Below are positions 47,809-56,689 of a DNA stretch of 64,000 nt, piece by piece. The notes beneath the pieces are model-generated. The model was not told the DNA's origin. It worked only from the letters and a program-made list of their open reading frames with translations, and ran no database searches. Location of the stretch: positions 1,736,001 to 1,800,000 of the forward strand of contig NZ_CP050145.1 of assembly GCF_016767715.1 (NCBI RefSeq), given 5' to 3'. Every line of letters starts with the position of its first letter. Position 1 is the first letter of the stretch. This DNA is from Mycobacteroides chelonae (GTDB lineage Bacteria > Actinomycetota > Actinomycetes > Mycobacteriales > Mycobacteriaceae). The position numbers and the translations under genes were made by a program.

Positions 47809-47868
47809 GGTCGCCAATCTAATGCCTCGCGCGGCGCTTGGACCCGTCCTGGCAGACTGGTGCCCACG

Positions 47869-49158
47869 ATGCGTACACAGGATGCCTATAAGGACGCCTA
47901 TACCGATTCCGACCGTGAACGCGTCGTCACCGAAACACCCAAGACGGCGGCCATCGTCGACATCCCGTCTTCGGAGTACCGGACCGACTTCGCGCGGGAC
48001 CGAGCGCGGGTTCTGCACAGCGCCGCGTTCCGGCGCCTGGCCGATAAGACGCAGGTGGTGGGTCCGCGTGAGGGTGACACGCCGCGCACCCGGCTGACCC
48101 ACTCGGTTGAGGTGGCGCAGATCGGCCGCGGCATCGCCACCGGCCTGGGGGCCGACCCGGATCTGGTGGACCTGGCCGGGCTGGCGCACGACATCGGCCA
48201 TCCGCCGTACGGGCATAACGGTGAACGCGCGCTCGATGAGGTGGCGGTCGACCGTGGCGGGTTCGAGGGCAACGCCCAGAATCTGCGCATTCTCACCCGG
48301 CTGGAGCCCAAAGTCGTTGACGCCGAAGGCAACAGCGCCGGGTTGAACCTCACGCGTGCCTCGCTGGATGCGGCGACGAAGTATCCGTGGCTGCGTCCGC
48401 CGGGCGGCGGAAAGTTCGGCGCCTACGTCGAGGATGGCGCGGCGCTGGACTGGGTGCGTGCCGGGGCGACGCCGCGGCGTCGCTGCCTGGAAGCGCAGAT
48501 CATGGACTGGTCCGATGATGTCGCCTATTCGGTGCACGACGTCGAGGACGGCGTCATCTCCGGGCGTATCGACCTGCGGGTGCTGGCTTCGCGGGGCGAG
48601 GCCCAGGTGCTCGCGGAGTTGGGCGTGAAGTCGTTCGGCGGGTTGGAGCAGGGCGCACTGGAGGAGGCCGCCGCACGGCTGGCCACGCTGCCGGTGGTCG
48701 CCGCGATCGGTCCGTATGACGGCACCTTGACCGCCTCGACCAGTCTCAAGCGCTTGACCAGCGAATTGGTGGGCCGGTTCGCCTCGGCCGCGATCGGGGC
48801 CACCCGCAAGGTGGCCGGCGACGGGCCGCTGGTGCGGTTCGAGGCCGAGCTGACCGTGCCCGAGGTGGTTGCCGCCGAGGTAGCGGTGCTGAAAATGCTT
48901 GCGCTGCAATTCATCATGTCCGATCCGCGGCATATCGCGGTACAGGCCCGTCAGCGTGAACGCATTCATCGGGTGGCGCAGTGGCTGGCGGCGGGGGCTC
49001 CGGCCACGCTGGATCCGGTGTTCCTGCCCGCGTTCGAGGCCGCCGCCGACGATGCGGCGCGCACCCGGGTGGTGGTTGATCAGATCGCCTCGTACACCGA
49101 AAGCCGGCTCGAGCGGGTAGACCGCGATAGTCAGGGTGTGCAAGCCAGCTGGGCCTGA
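47869..49158 (+). CDS. dgt: Deoxyguanosinetriphosphate triphosphohydrolase-like protein
   Basis: 429 aa HD-superfamily dNTPase hydrolysing dGTP to deoxyguanosine and triphosphate. HD residues: His78 in [10 protein letters not shown], His107-Asp108 and His111 in [15 protein letters not shown], and a later Asp in [15 protein letters not shown]. The frame is open far upstream, but that is antisense to the TPM gene; ATG 47869 gives the family N-terminus. Followed 25 nt later by dnaG, as in other mycobacteria. Confidence 0.93.
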   Translation: MRTQDAYKDAYTDSDRERVVTETPKTAAIVDIPSSEYRTDFARDRARVLHSAAFRRLADKTQVVGPREGDTPRTRLTHSVEVAQIGRGIATGLGADPDLVDLAGLAHDIGHPPYGHNGERALDEVAVDRGGFEGNAQNLRILTRLEPKVVDAEGNSAGLNLTRASLDAATKYPWLRPPGGGKFGAYVEDGAALDWVRAGATPRRRCLEAQIMDWSDDVAYSVHDVEDGVISGRIDLRVLASRGEAQVLAELGVKSFGGLEQGALEEAAARLATLPVVAAIGPYDGTLTASTSLKRLTSELVGRFASAAIGATRKVAGDGPLVRFEAELTVPEVVAAEVAVLKMLALQFIMSDPRHIAVQARQRERIHRVAQWLAAGAPATLDPVFLPAFEAAADDAARTRVVVDQIASYTESRLERVDRDSQGVQASWA

Positions 49159-49183
49159 CGGCGAGGTTGGCTAAGCTGGCTCG

Positions 49184-51088
49184 GTGGCCGGACGCATCCC
49201 TGATCGCGATATCGCGGCGATCCGTGAGCGCACCCGGATCGAGGACATCGTCGGCGACTACGTTCAGCTCAAGCGCGCGGGTGCCGATTCGCTCAAGGGG
49301 CTATGCCCCTTCCATGACGAGAAGTCGCCGTCCTTTCATGTGCGGCCCAATCACGGCCAGTTCCACTGCTTTGGCTGCGGTGAGGGCGGCGATGCCTACA
49401 CCTTCATCCAGAAGATCGAGCACATCAGCTTCGTGGAGGCCGTCGAGCGGCTGGCCGACCGCATCAGCTACACCATCAACTACGAGGGTGGCGGCACGGC
49501 CGCACAGCGTGACCGGGGGACCCGGGCGCGGCTCGTCGCCGCCAACGCGGCCGCGCAGGAGTTCTATGCCAGCGCATTGGATTCACCCGAGGCGGCACCG
49601 GCGCGCCAGTACCTGACCGAGCGCAATTTCGATGGCGCGGCGGCCAAACAATACGGCTGCGGATATGCCCCGTCGGGGTGGGACACCCTGACAAAGCATT
49701 TGATGCGCAAGGGATTCGAATTCAAGGAGCTCGAAGCTGCGGGGCTGTCCAAGGAGGGGCGCCGCGGTCCGATCGACCGGTTCCACCGGCGGCTGCTGTG
49801 GCCGATCCGCGCCAGCAGTGGTGAGGTGATCGGCTTCGGCGCGCGCAAGATCTTCGACGACGACACCATGCCCGGCAAGTACGTCAACACCCCGGAAACC
49901 ATGCTGTACAAGAAGTCTTCGGTGCTGTTCGGGCTCGATATGGCCAGGCGGGATATCGCCAAGGGGCACCAGGCCGTTGTCGTGGAGGGCTACACCGACG
50001 TGATGGCGATGCACCTGGCCGGGGTGACCACGGCGGTGGCGTCCTGCGGTACCGCCTTTGGTGATGAGCACCTCTCGATGCTGCGGCGCCTGATGATGGA
50101 CGACTCGTACTTCCGCGGCGAGCTCATCTACGTTTTCGACGGAGATGCCGCCGGTCAGGCGGCCGCGCTGAAAGCCTTTGAGGGAGAGCAGAACCTGGCC
50201 GGCCAGTCGTTCGTGGCGGTGGCGCCGGATGGCATGGACCCCTGCGATCTGCGGCTCAAGTCGGGGGAGGGGGCGTTGCGGGATCTGGTGGCGCGTCGCA
50301 CCCCGCTGTTCGCATTCGCGATTCGGTCGGCGTTGGCGGAGTCGGATCTGGAGATCGCCGAGGGGCGCGTGGACGCGCTGCGCCGGTGTGTGCCGATGGT
50401 GGCCAGGATCAAAGACCCGACGCTGCGTGACGAATACGCGCGGCAGTTGGCCGGCTGGGTGGGATGGGACGACGTGGCCCAGGTGCTCGCGCGGGTGCGT
50501 GAGGAGGCCGGTAAGGCGGCCAAGGGTGGATCGGTGTCACCCGAGCGCCGTGTGCGCGGCTCTGAACCTGCTGCGGCCCTCAAGGTGGCCATGCCCGATC
50601 CCAAGGACCCCACGCTGTGGCCGCAGCGCGAGGCGCTCAAGGCGGCGCTGCAGTTCCCGGCCTTCGCCGGTCCGGTGTTCGACTCGCTGACCGCCGACAG
50701 CTTCACCCACCCCGGATATGTGGCGGTGCGCACCGCGATCGAGGCGGCCGGTGGCGCCGCGGCGGGGATCGTCGGCGCGGAGTGGATCGACAGGGTGCGA
50801 CAGAGCGCGTCGTCGCAGAACCAGGTGATGCTGATCAATGCGTTGACCGCCGAGGCCATCCAGGTGGATAGCGATGAGCGGCTGCCGCGATACATCGGGT
50901 CGGTGCTGGCCAAGCTGCAAGAGGTGTGGGTCGGGCGGCAGGTGGCCGAGGTGAAGTCGAAGCTGCAGCGGATGTCACCGGTGGAGCACGCCGACGAGTA
51001 TCACGCGCTATTCGGCGACCTGGTGGCGCTGGAGGCGTATCGACGCAGCCTGCTGGAGCAGGTCAGCGGCGACGACCTCTCGGTGTAG
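49184..51088 (+). CDS. dnaG: DNA primase
   Basis: 634 aa. CHC2 zinc ribbon Cys41-x2-His44...Cys62-x2-Cys65 (CPFHDEKSP, FHCFGCG), RNA-polymerase core with GFGARKIFDDD and KYVNTPET, and TOPRIM motifs VVVEGYTDVMAM and YVFDGDAAG. Makes RNA primers for replication. GTG start. The C-terminal helicase-interaction region (last about 150 aa) is normal in length. Confidence 0.96.
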   Translation: MAGRIPDRDIAAIRERTRIEDIVGDYVQLKRAGADSLKGLCPFHDEKSPSFHVRPNHGQFHCFGCGEGGDAYTFIQKIEHISFVEAVERLADRISYTINYEGGGTAAQRDRGTRARLVAANAAAQEFYASALDSPEAAPARQYLTERNFDGAAAKQYGCGYAPSGWDTLTKHLMRKGFEFKELEAAGLSKEGRRGPIDRFHRRLLWPIRASSGEVIGFGARKIFDDDTMPGKYVNTPETMLYKKSSVLFGLDMARRDIAKGHQAVVVEGYTDVMAMHLAGVTTAVASCGTAFGDEHLSMLRRLMMDDSYFRGELIYVFDGDAAGQAAALKAFEGEQNLAGQSFVAVAPDGMDPCDLRLKSGEGALRDLVARRTPLFAFAIRSALAESDLEIAEGRVDALRRCVPMVARIKDPTLRDEYARQLAGWVGWDDVAQVLARVREEAGKAAKGGSVSPERRVRGSEPAAALKVAMPDPKDPTLWPQREALKAALQFPAFAGPVFDSLTADSFTHPGYVAVRTAIEAAGGAAAGIVGAEWIDRVRQSASSQNQVMLINALTAEAIQVDSDERLPRYIGSVLAKLQEVWVGRQVAEVKSKLQRMSPVEHADEYHALFGDLVALEAYRRSLLEQVSGDDLSV

Positions 51089-51099
51089 GGGCAGCGCTC

Positions 51100-51348
51100 C
51101 TACTTGTTGTCGAGCTGAGGCTCGGGCTCCAAGATCATGGTTGTCTCGTCGATCGGCGTGAGTTCCACCATGTGGGGGTCAGGGGACAGCGAGTTGGCCA
51201 GGCGCCGTCGGCTGATCTCGATCAGCTTCTTGGTCGCGGGGCTGCCGGTGACGGCCTGATACCCATTGACGATCTGCTCGTATCGGCGACGGCCAGCCTT
51301 CGCACCCAGCACGTAGCCAGCGGCCAGCACCAACAAAACCCGAATCAC
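51100..51348 (-). CDS. Small membrane-anchored protein (Rv2342-like)
   Basis: 82 aa. One N-terminal hydrophobic segment (IRVLLVLAAGYVLGAKAG) followed by a basic stretch RRRYEQI and a polar acidic tail. Conserved in mycobacteria between dnaG and tRNA-Asn. GTG 51348 has GGAGG 5 nt upstream; the longer frame lacks this. Function unknown. Confidence 0.85.
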   Translation of the reverse strand: MIRVLLVLAAGYVLGAKAGRRRYEQIVNGYQAVTGSPATKKLIEISRRRLANSLSPDPHMVELTPIDETTMILEPEPQLDNK

Positions 51349-51573
51349 GAACCCTCCACCAACTAACGAAGTTCTCCCTATCCTGCCTGACGCAGCTGTG
51401 AACGGCTGCGTCAGGCAGGTCACATCTGCCCGCTTCTATGCGACAACCGCGATGTTCACCGTCTTTGTCGCTCGTGATCGGGCGATGCGGCGGGCATACG
51501 GTTTGGCTTTCACCCCTACCCGTAGGCTAAAGTCATGCCTCGGTTCGCGGTACAAACCGACGCGATCCGGTAG

Positions 51574-51646
51574 TCCCCTGTAGCTCAATTGGCAGAGCTT
51601 CCGACTGTTAATCGGACGGTTCTTGGTTCGAGTCCAAGCGGGGGAG
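51574..51646 (+). tRNA. asnT: tRNA-Asn (anticodon GTT)
   Basis: 73 nt cloverleaf: acceptor TCCCCTG/CGGGGGA, D-arm with AGCTCAATTGGCAGAGC, anticodon loop CTGTTAA (anticodon at 51607-51609), T-loop GGTTCGAGTCC. CCA is not fully encoded. Same location as asnT in M. tuberculosis. tRNA-Asn genes can serve as integration sites; the following 500 nt are poorly conserved-looking, but no integrase is present. Confidence 0.95.
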
Positions 51647-51848
51647 CAGGTCAGGCGGTATTTTCGATTTCGTGGTGTAGCTGACGGCGATTCTGCCCCT
51701 GTGAGTGGAGCCACGATGTGAATCGGGTGGGGCCGGGCGGCCCGCCCCACGCCCCCGTGTGGGTGCAGACGACGATGCCCTGTGGCGTGGTCTTTTCGGG
51801 GCGGGCTGGCCCGGCACTGTAGTAAATAGCTGTGTCATCACCTCGCTA

Positions 51849-52184
51849 TCACCTGATCGTGATCGGATTGGGTTGTGGGCGTGAGGATCTGGTTGGCGGA
51901 GGGCTGCGCTGCGTCGGGTGGACTCGCCGCACTGGTTCACTGTGTCGTCGCGGCGAAGTGCGATGGTGAGACCGACCAGCGTGCCGGGGCCCGCGAAGGG
52001 CGCACCCGACCGCTGGTGGCGCCGGCCGCTGGCACGGGGGAGCTTCGGCGGCGCAGAATATGGCGTCGACTTCGGCGATCAGCGCCATCAGCCCTGTGGC
52101 GTAATCCAGGTCCAGGGTGGCCAGCACCTCTGACTCGGCCGGGCTCGGCGGTGCCGGCGCCGCCATCGTCGTGCTCTGCGTCAT
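51849..52184 (-). CDS. Hypothetical small protein with strong ribosome binding site
   Basis: 111 aa. The start is convincing: AAAGGAGG lies 5-6 nt before ATG. The first 50 residues (PPSPAESEVLATLDLDYATGLMALIAEVDAIFC) look like a real helical protein. The remaining half is Arg/Pro/His-rich and looks like out-of-frame translation, so the gene may be frameshifted near residue 55-65. No family recognised. Lies downstream of hsp20 on the same strand with a 246-nt gap. Confidence 0.45.
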   Translation of the reverse strand: MTQSTTMAAPAPPSPAESEVLATLDLDYATGLMALIAEVDAIFCAAEAPPCQRPAPPAVGCALRGPRHAGRSHHRTSPRRHSEPVRRVHPTQRSPPPTRSSRPQPNPITIR

Positions 52185-52430
52185 TGCTCACCTCCTTTGT
52201 GCTGTCAACAAGGCCGACCATCCAGGCGTGCGGCCGCTGGGATACGCGATGCGTATGTCATTGCGGCCCTGGGAATTTGGTCAGGAAGTGGCCAGAGAAT
52301 CAATCTGGCCTCAGGTCCCCACTGGCGGTTTCCCCGAGGACACCTGGCGCCAAGACGGACCTAATCCGGCACCAGGTGCCCTGAGGTGGTGCGTGTGTCC
52401 TTTGCCGAGCTGCTGGAGCGCGGCCCACAA

Positions 52431-52919
52431 TCAGGCGTTGACCGGCTCCTTGGCCGCGCTAGGGCCACGCACCGCGTCGCCCTCCTCGGTGATCACTGTG
52501 GTGTCATCGATCGCCTTGGAAGCCACGGGGCGATCCACGGCGATTTTGCGGGGCTTGGCTTTCTCAGCCACCGGGATCACTAGACGCAAGACTCCATCGT
52601 GGTAGTCCGCGGTGATCCGGCCGGTGTCCAGATTATTGCCCAGCACCAACTGGCGTGAGAACACCCCACGTGCACGCTCAGCGGCCAACATCTCACGGCC
52701 GGGATCCAGCGGTGCGCGTTCGGCGCGCACTGTCACCACATTGTTCTCGATATCCAGATCCAGCGAATCGGCAGCAATACCAGGGAGATCGAACTCCACG
52801 TGGAACTCATCCCCGTCACGCCAGGCATCCATCGGCATCGCCGCCGGACGTGCCGCGGTTCCCAGCACCTGCTGGGTGAAACGGTCCAGCTCCCGAAATG
52901 GGTCGGTACGCATCAGCAT
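52431..52919 (-). CDS. hsp20: Hsp20/alpha-crystallin small heat shock protein
   Basis: 162 aa holdase chaperone. Alpha-crystallin domain from about residue 35 to 130 ([30 protein letters not shown] ... [20 protein letters not shown]). ATG at 52919 ([14 protein letters not shown]) has GGAGG 8 nt upstream; in-frame ATGs at 52934 and 52955 are alternatives. It is divergent from an HspR-like gene. A CIRCE element covers the presumed promoter (TTGCAC-N17-TAAATA on this strand), predicting HrcA repression and heat induction. Confidence 0.92.
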   Translation of the reverse strand: MLMRTDPFRELDRFTQQVLGTAARPAAMPMDAWRDGDEFHVEFDLPGIAADSLDLDIENNVVTVRAERAPLDPGREMLAAERARGVFSRQLVLGNNLDTGRITADYHDGVLRLVIPVAEKAKPRKIAVDRPVASKAIDDTTVITEEGDAVRGPSAAKEPVNA

Positions 52920-52966
52920 CGTGGCCACCTCCATCTGTCCTTTCCCTTGTGCCATCTGTGCGCTAC

Positions 52967-52990
52967 CAACTGGTTTATCTATGCCAGTTG
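52967..52990. promoter_or_regulatory. Inverted repeat in hsp20 upstream region
   Basis: Perfect CAACTGG-N10-CCAGTTG lying between the CIRCE element and the hsp20 start. It differs from the HAIR consensus (CTTGAGT-N7-ACTCAAG) but is a plausible operator for the divergent HspR-like regulator, or a leader hairpin of the hsp20 mRNA. Confidence 0.5.
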
Positions 52991-53002
52991 ATATAGATTT
53001 AT

Positions 53003-53029
53003 TTAGCACTCCACGATGCCGAGTGCAAG
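53003..53029. promoter_or_regulatory. CIRCE element (HrcA operator)
   Basis: TTAGCACTC-N9-GAGTGCAAG. The left arm equals the CIRCE consensus exactly, the 9-nt spacer is canonical and the right arm differs at 2 of 9 positions. It sits between divergent hsp20 and the HspR-like gene and overlaps the hsp20 promoter, so HrcA (5595-6620) is expected to repress hsp20 and perhaps both genes. Confidence 0.85.
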
Positions 53030-53054
53030 TAAGCGAACGAGAAAAGTTGTGACG

Positions 53055-53375
53055 ATGATCAATGAAGGCCTGCCGGTGCAAGGCCCGGCGATCCCCGCTC
53101 AGGTGCCCGCACCCCACCACGGGGTGTATGGGATCACGGTCGCTGCGGAATTATCCGGCGCCCCAACACAATCGCTGCGGCTGTGGGAACGCCACGGGCT
53201 GCTGTCCCCGGCCCGCACCGAGGGCGGCACCCGCCGCTACAGCGCCGATGACCTGGTACGCATCGAACGGATCGTCACTCTCGTGACGGCCGGAGTCAAC
53301 ATCGCAGGCATCGGACGCATCCTGGACCTCGAAGACATCAACACCGCACTACGATCTGGCGCCGCTCCGCAGTAG
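53055..53375 (+). CDS. HspR-like MerR-family regulator
   Basis: 106 aa. MerR-type winged helix [48 protein letters not shown], followed by [13 protein letters not shown], closely patterned on HspR but with a short C-terminus lacking a sensor domain. Likely autoregulates and represses the divergent hsp20. ATG 53055 chosen; GTG 53049 is an alternative. This is not the dnaK-operon HspR; it appears to be a dedicated copy for hsp20. Confidence 0.85.
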   Translation: MINEGLPVQGPAIPAQVPAPHHGVYGITVAAELSGAPTQSLRLWERHGLLSPARTEGGTRRYSADDLVRIERIVTLVTAGVNIAGIGRILDLEDINTALRSGAAPQ

Positions 53376-53534
53376 CGATCGACACTAGCCGTGAAATTCA
53401 GGGTTTTTAGCTCGCGGTAGGCGGGTACGTCTCGTTACGGCGAGGACGAGAACGTGGTTGCCGCGAGGTCCCGCTAGGCGATTCATGCGGGGCAACCCGC
53501 GTTGAGAAAACAGCGTGGCTGCGGTCTCGCCGCC

Positions 53535-54203
53535 TCAATGCGGCTGGTCAATCCCCACACGGTTGACTCGCTCGTGGGCTGTGAGCAAGACGTGGTCGAA
53601 GCCGGATTGGTCAAAACTTGTGACCCCACGTAAATCAGTGCTGAGTTGCTCTGCCAGCGTGCGCAGCTTGATGTTGTGCTGTTGCGATAACCATGTGAGA
53701 AGCCCGAACGCGACGTCCTCCTCGATGTTGTACACCAGCATCAGCATGCCTTTGACCTGCTCGATGCCGGCCCGATTGTGGGCAATCTCAGCGACTCGCT
53801 CGCTGACCAGTTCTTCGGTGTGCTCTGGAGCTTCGGGGACGTGCTCGGGTGGGGTCACGTCGACGTAGAAGCCGTGTGTGCCGACTACCGCTCCGGCCTC
53901 GTCGAAGAACTGGTCACCGATGACCACGACCCAATGCACTGAGCCCCTGGTGTCCACGATGCGGTGCCGACTGCTCAGGGCGCCTCGGGTATGGGTGATC
54001 GCGTCTATCGTGTCGGCGACCTTGGCGCGGTCTTCTGGATGCTTATGCGAGAGCACTAGCTCCGTCGTTGGGATCACCACGTCGGACTGGTCGTAACCAT
54101 GCAGCCGCGCTACCTGTGGCGACCATTCCCATCGCTGCTCATCGAAATAGAAGCGGAACCACCCCATCGGCGTCGGCTCTGGGCCGAACAGATCTTGCGT
54201 CAC
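53535..54203 (-). CDS. PAS and ANTAR domain protein
   Basis: 222 aa. PAS fold at about 10-115 (RFYFDEQRWEWSPQVARLHGYDQSD ... GTHGFYVDVTP), then an ANTAR RNA-binding domain (ISERVAEIAHNRAGIEQVKGMLMLVYNIEEDVAFGLLTWLSQQHNIKLRTLAEQL pattern, about 130-190). Such proteins bind twin hexaloop RNA hairpins and prevent transcription termination in response to a PAS signal. Multiple paralogues occur in mycobacteria. GTG start. Targets not evident nearby. Confidence 0.88.
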   Translation of the reverse strand: MTQDLFGPEPTPMGWFRFYFDEQRWEWSPQVARLHGYDQSDVVIPTTELVLSHKHPEDRAKVADTIDAITHTRGALSSRHRIVDTRGSVHWVVVIGDQFFDEAGAVVGTHGFYVDVTPPEHVPEAPEHTEELVSERVAEIAHNRAGIEQVKGMLMLVYNIEEDVAFGLLTWLSQQHNIKLRTLAEQLSTDLRGVTSFDQSGFDHVLLTAHERVNRVGIDQPH

Positions 54204-54729
54204 GGTCGGATCTTAATGCGGGTCAAAGCGCCTTGTCGGGGCAATAGCGCAGTGTGTAGGAGGCGGAATGATCCAGCGCAACACCACGACTCGCCACGGG
54301 CGCCGTCGGTCCACATCCGCCTTACCGCCGGTGCAGCGAGCCCATAAACGACGCGGCTCACCACCTCGACCCCCTGAGCTTCAGGCCCGCAGGGCCGCAC
54401 CCACAGCGGGGCGTTTGGTCGAGCACCCCAGTGGGTACTTCGTACTTCTCATCATCCGGTCGGCGGATGGCAGGGCAGGAGGTCAGTCATGACCCGCGTG
54501 GGAAGCACATTCACATGGGCCCTTCCAGGTGGCGATTCAGTCGTATTCGTCGTGAAAGCAATTCGGTGGGGGCCGTTCAGCTATGTGTAGGGCATCTCGG
54601 CGGCCGGTGGTCGGGGACGTGAAAAAGATTGAATAGGAATGTCTTTGGCTCCAATAGTGCGATTCGCGAACTTTCAGGAGCGCCTGTGCGGAGTGTGAGG
54701 TCGGGAGTTCTGCTCTACACCGGGAGCTG
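54204..54729. other. Non-coding or decayed stretch
   Basis: About 525 nt between the PAS-ANTAR gene and the pseudogene. Frames are short and have unnatural composition. I see no convincing gene, tRNA or repeat here; it probably contains the PAS-ANTAR promoter. Confidence 0.5.
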
Positions 54730-54925
54730 ATGACCCTGCGTGTGGCTGTGAACCCAACTTCCATCAAACCTAGCCCCGTTGTGGTCGATGCGCAGTACAA
54801 CGGGAGATGCGCAGTACAACGGGAAAGGCAATCTCGACGATCCGCCGATATCGCGTGAGCCGGGCTACCCGCCCGGTGCCAACCTCCTGATCCGCAGTGG
54901 GAATCCGCGGAAGCTGCCCGGATGA
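54730..54925 (+). pseudogene. Small ORF broken by a 19-bp duplication
   Basis: Beginning at ATG 54730, the frame reads MTLRVAVNPTSIKPSPVVVD-AQYNG and then hits a 19-bp tandem duplication that throws it out of frame to an early stop. Removing one copy restores a 58-codon frame continuing GKGNLDDPPISREPGYPPG and ending at TGA 54923. No family recognised. An overlapping +1 frame (PQWESAEAARMIADEADMAEL, through 54922) also looks protein-like, so a larger decayed gene is possible. Confidence 0.45.
54787..54824. repeat. 19-bp tandem duplication
   Basis: GATGCGCAGTACAACGGGA occurs twice head to tail without mismatch. Since 19 is not a multiple of three, it shifts the reading frame of the small ORF around it. 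Confidence 0.9.
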
Positions 54926-55090
54926 TCGCCGACGAGGCAGATATGGCTGAGTTGCGAGTGCGTGTACGTGTGCAACGAACGACGTCGGATACGGCGGGGG
55001 TCAACCTGCGCATGTTTTTGTCATCGGCTAATTTCTTGGAGAATCCGGTGACCAGGCCGCGTCGTATATCGATCGAACGTGAGGTGGGCT

Positions 55091-55579
55091 ATGAGGAACA
55101 CCGCCGGCGTGTTTGCCCTCTGGATGGTCGGTGCCCTCGTCTCGTGCTCGAGTGCCCCAGCGCTCCCGCCGATGGATACCGAGATCAGCGATGGCCCGCT
55201 GGCTTGCAAGGTGCAGCAGGTAGTGCGCTTCGGCAACATGGTGCCGATGCTTACCTCGCGTGGGTCCCTGCCGCGACCGACCGGATACTGGGCGGCATTC
55301 TCAATTCTGGTCACGAACAACGGAACTGAGAAGTCGACGGCATTCACCCTCGCCGACCAGTCACTGGCCACCTCGCAGGGGGTAGTGGTGCCACTGCCGA
55401 AGATCGAGCAGTTCCTGGGCAATCCGGAGGACGTTCTCGCCGGGGACCAAGAGACGTACACCGTTGCCTTCGAGGTGCTTCCGGGAGCGATCATGCAGTC
55501 GCTGACTTTGCATTGCGGTGCGAAGTCGATCACGGTGGGCATCGACAAACCGGTTGACCCCGGCACCGCAGTGGCCTGA
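55091..55579 (+). CDS. Predicted lipoprotein
   Basis: 162 aa. Signal peptide MRNTAGVFALWMVGALVSC with lipobox Cys at 19, so anchored outside the membrane. The mature part looks like a single beta-sandwich domain (PRPTGYWAAFSILVTNNGTEKSTAFTLADQ ... EDVLAGDQETYTVAFEVLPGA), similar in style to DUF4352/telomeric-repeat-like secreted immunoglobulin folds. Two Cys (LACK, LHCG) may pair. ATG has GAGG 6 nt upstream. No operon partner besides the decayed LysR gene. Confidence 0.75.
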   Translation: MRNTAGVFALWMVGALVSCSSAPALPPMDTEISDGPLACKVQQVVRFGNMVPMLTSRGSLPRPTGYWAAFSILVTNNGTEKSTAFTLADQSLATSQGVVVPLPKIEQFLGNPEDVLAGDQETYTVAFEVLPGAIMQSLTLHCGAKSITVGIDKPVDPGTAVA

Positions 55580-55587
55580 GCCCGCGG

Positions 55588-56313
55588 GTGCTGCAGCAGT
55601 TCTGTGTTCTTGCCCAGGAGAAGCATTTTGGGCGGGCGGCAGATCGTCCCTACATCAGCCAGCCTTCGCTGGGTCAGGCGATCAGCAGGCTGGAGCAGTC
55701 TCTAGGGTTGACGTTGTTGGTCAGAACCTCGCGCGCTGTCGAGCTCACGTCGGCTGCAAGACCACCGATACGACGAACTGATCGAACGCACGAAATCCGG
55801 GCACGTCGATGTGGCGATAATGTATGGCCCCCTTGGTGATTTGACGGGGTTGACAGCGTCGATGGTGACGACCGAGCCGATAGTGGTCGCGCTGTCCGCC
55901 GACCACCGGCTGGCGCAGGAACCGTATGTGGCCATCGGAGATCTTGCGGGCGAGGGATTCGCGCTGCCATGGAAGCCCTCGTCAGCGAACTCGTATCCAT
56001 GTGTGAAGCTGCTGGTTTCACCCCGCGGCAGACCGCGAGCGCGAACACCACGATCGGACTGATTGCGCATGTCGCTTCCGGATCATGCGCGGCATTTGTG
56101 CCGTCCCGGATGCGCTTCATCATCGCCCCGCCGGAGGTCGTGCTGAAGCCGTTGGTGGCCAACAGAATACCTTCAGATACACCAGAAACCCCGCGCGCGA
56201 TCCAGACGCAGATACTCGCTCTCACCCGTGCGGGATCACATGATCCCGCCGTCGATATCATTCTGAAACTCCTACACGATCCGACAGTGCACGAACTACC
56301 CGAAACATCTTGA
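55588..56313 (+). pseudogene. Decayed LysR-family regulator
   Basis: The three parts of a LysR protein are found in three frames. An N-terminal HTH (LQQFCVLAQEKHFGRAADRPYISQPSLGQAISRLEQSLGLTLLVR) spans 55588-55755. A middle part (DELIERTKSGHVDVAIMYGPLGDLTG ... AGEGFALP) runs to about 55970. A C-terminal part (ELVSMCEAAGFTPRQTASANTTIGLIAHVASG ... LLHDPTVHELPE) runs to 56313. At least two frameshifts and a probable deletion of 40-60 codons after the HTH (about 240 codons total versus about 300 usual) make it non-functional. No start codon other than GTG is evident. Confidence 0.75.
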
Positions 56314-56419
56314 GGGTCTGGCGAATAGATGGCTGGCTTCTAGTGGGCAAGTAGGGGCAGCCTCTAGTGCGCGACGAGAATCCGTCAGCTAGCGCCCGGG
56401 TGCGGCGTATTCTGGAGCC

Positions 56420-56689
56420 ATGAAGCGACCACGTAATGTGGCGCGAGTTCTCTGCTCGACACTCGCTGTCGGAGCTCTGGCTTTAGCGCCAATGATCTTG
56501 CCCAGTCCCGGGGCGGGCACCGCACACGCAACCGTATGTGCCTCCGCCGGAAGCACTTCCAAATGTGAGGGTGCGCCCAGCTCGGCCTGGTACGGCTACG
56601 GGTACTACCCGCCCGGTGCGTACTGGGGAATGCCCGGATACCCGCCCCTTGCTGCGGGGGCGGGCATCCCGGTTCGTCCTATCCCTTAA
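56420..56689 (+). CDS. Small secreted hypothetical protein
   Basis: 89 aa. A signal peptide of about 37 residues ends AHA; the mature protein is short with two Cys (VCASAGSTSKC) and a Tyr/Gly/Pro-rich tail (WYGYGYYPPGAYWGMPGYPP). Probably exported to the envelope. Function unknown; its 3' end overlaps the convergent lipoprotein gene by 11 nt. Confidence 0.7.
   Translation: MKRPRNVARVLCSTLAVGALALAPMILPSPGAGTAHATVCASAGSTSKCEGAPSSAWYGYGYYPPGAYWGMPGYPPLAAGAGIPVRPIP

Noticed and set aside
47809..49143. 445-codon extension of the TPM protein frame across dgt
   Set aside because: Antisense to dgt; the signal peptide of the TPM protein begins at 47808, which sets the start.
51436..51750. Minus-strand ORFs covering tRNA-Asn (translations with WTRTKNRP and LDSNQEPSD)
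   Set aside because: These are well-known false proteins produced by translating tRNA genes on the wrong strand.
51647..52430. Integrated element at tRNA-Asn
   Set aside because: No integrase, no repeated tRNA 3' end and no phage or plasmid genes are visible within the next 10 kb.
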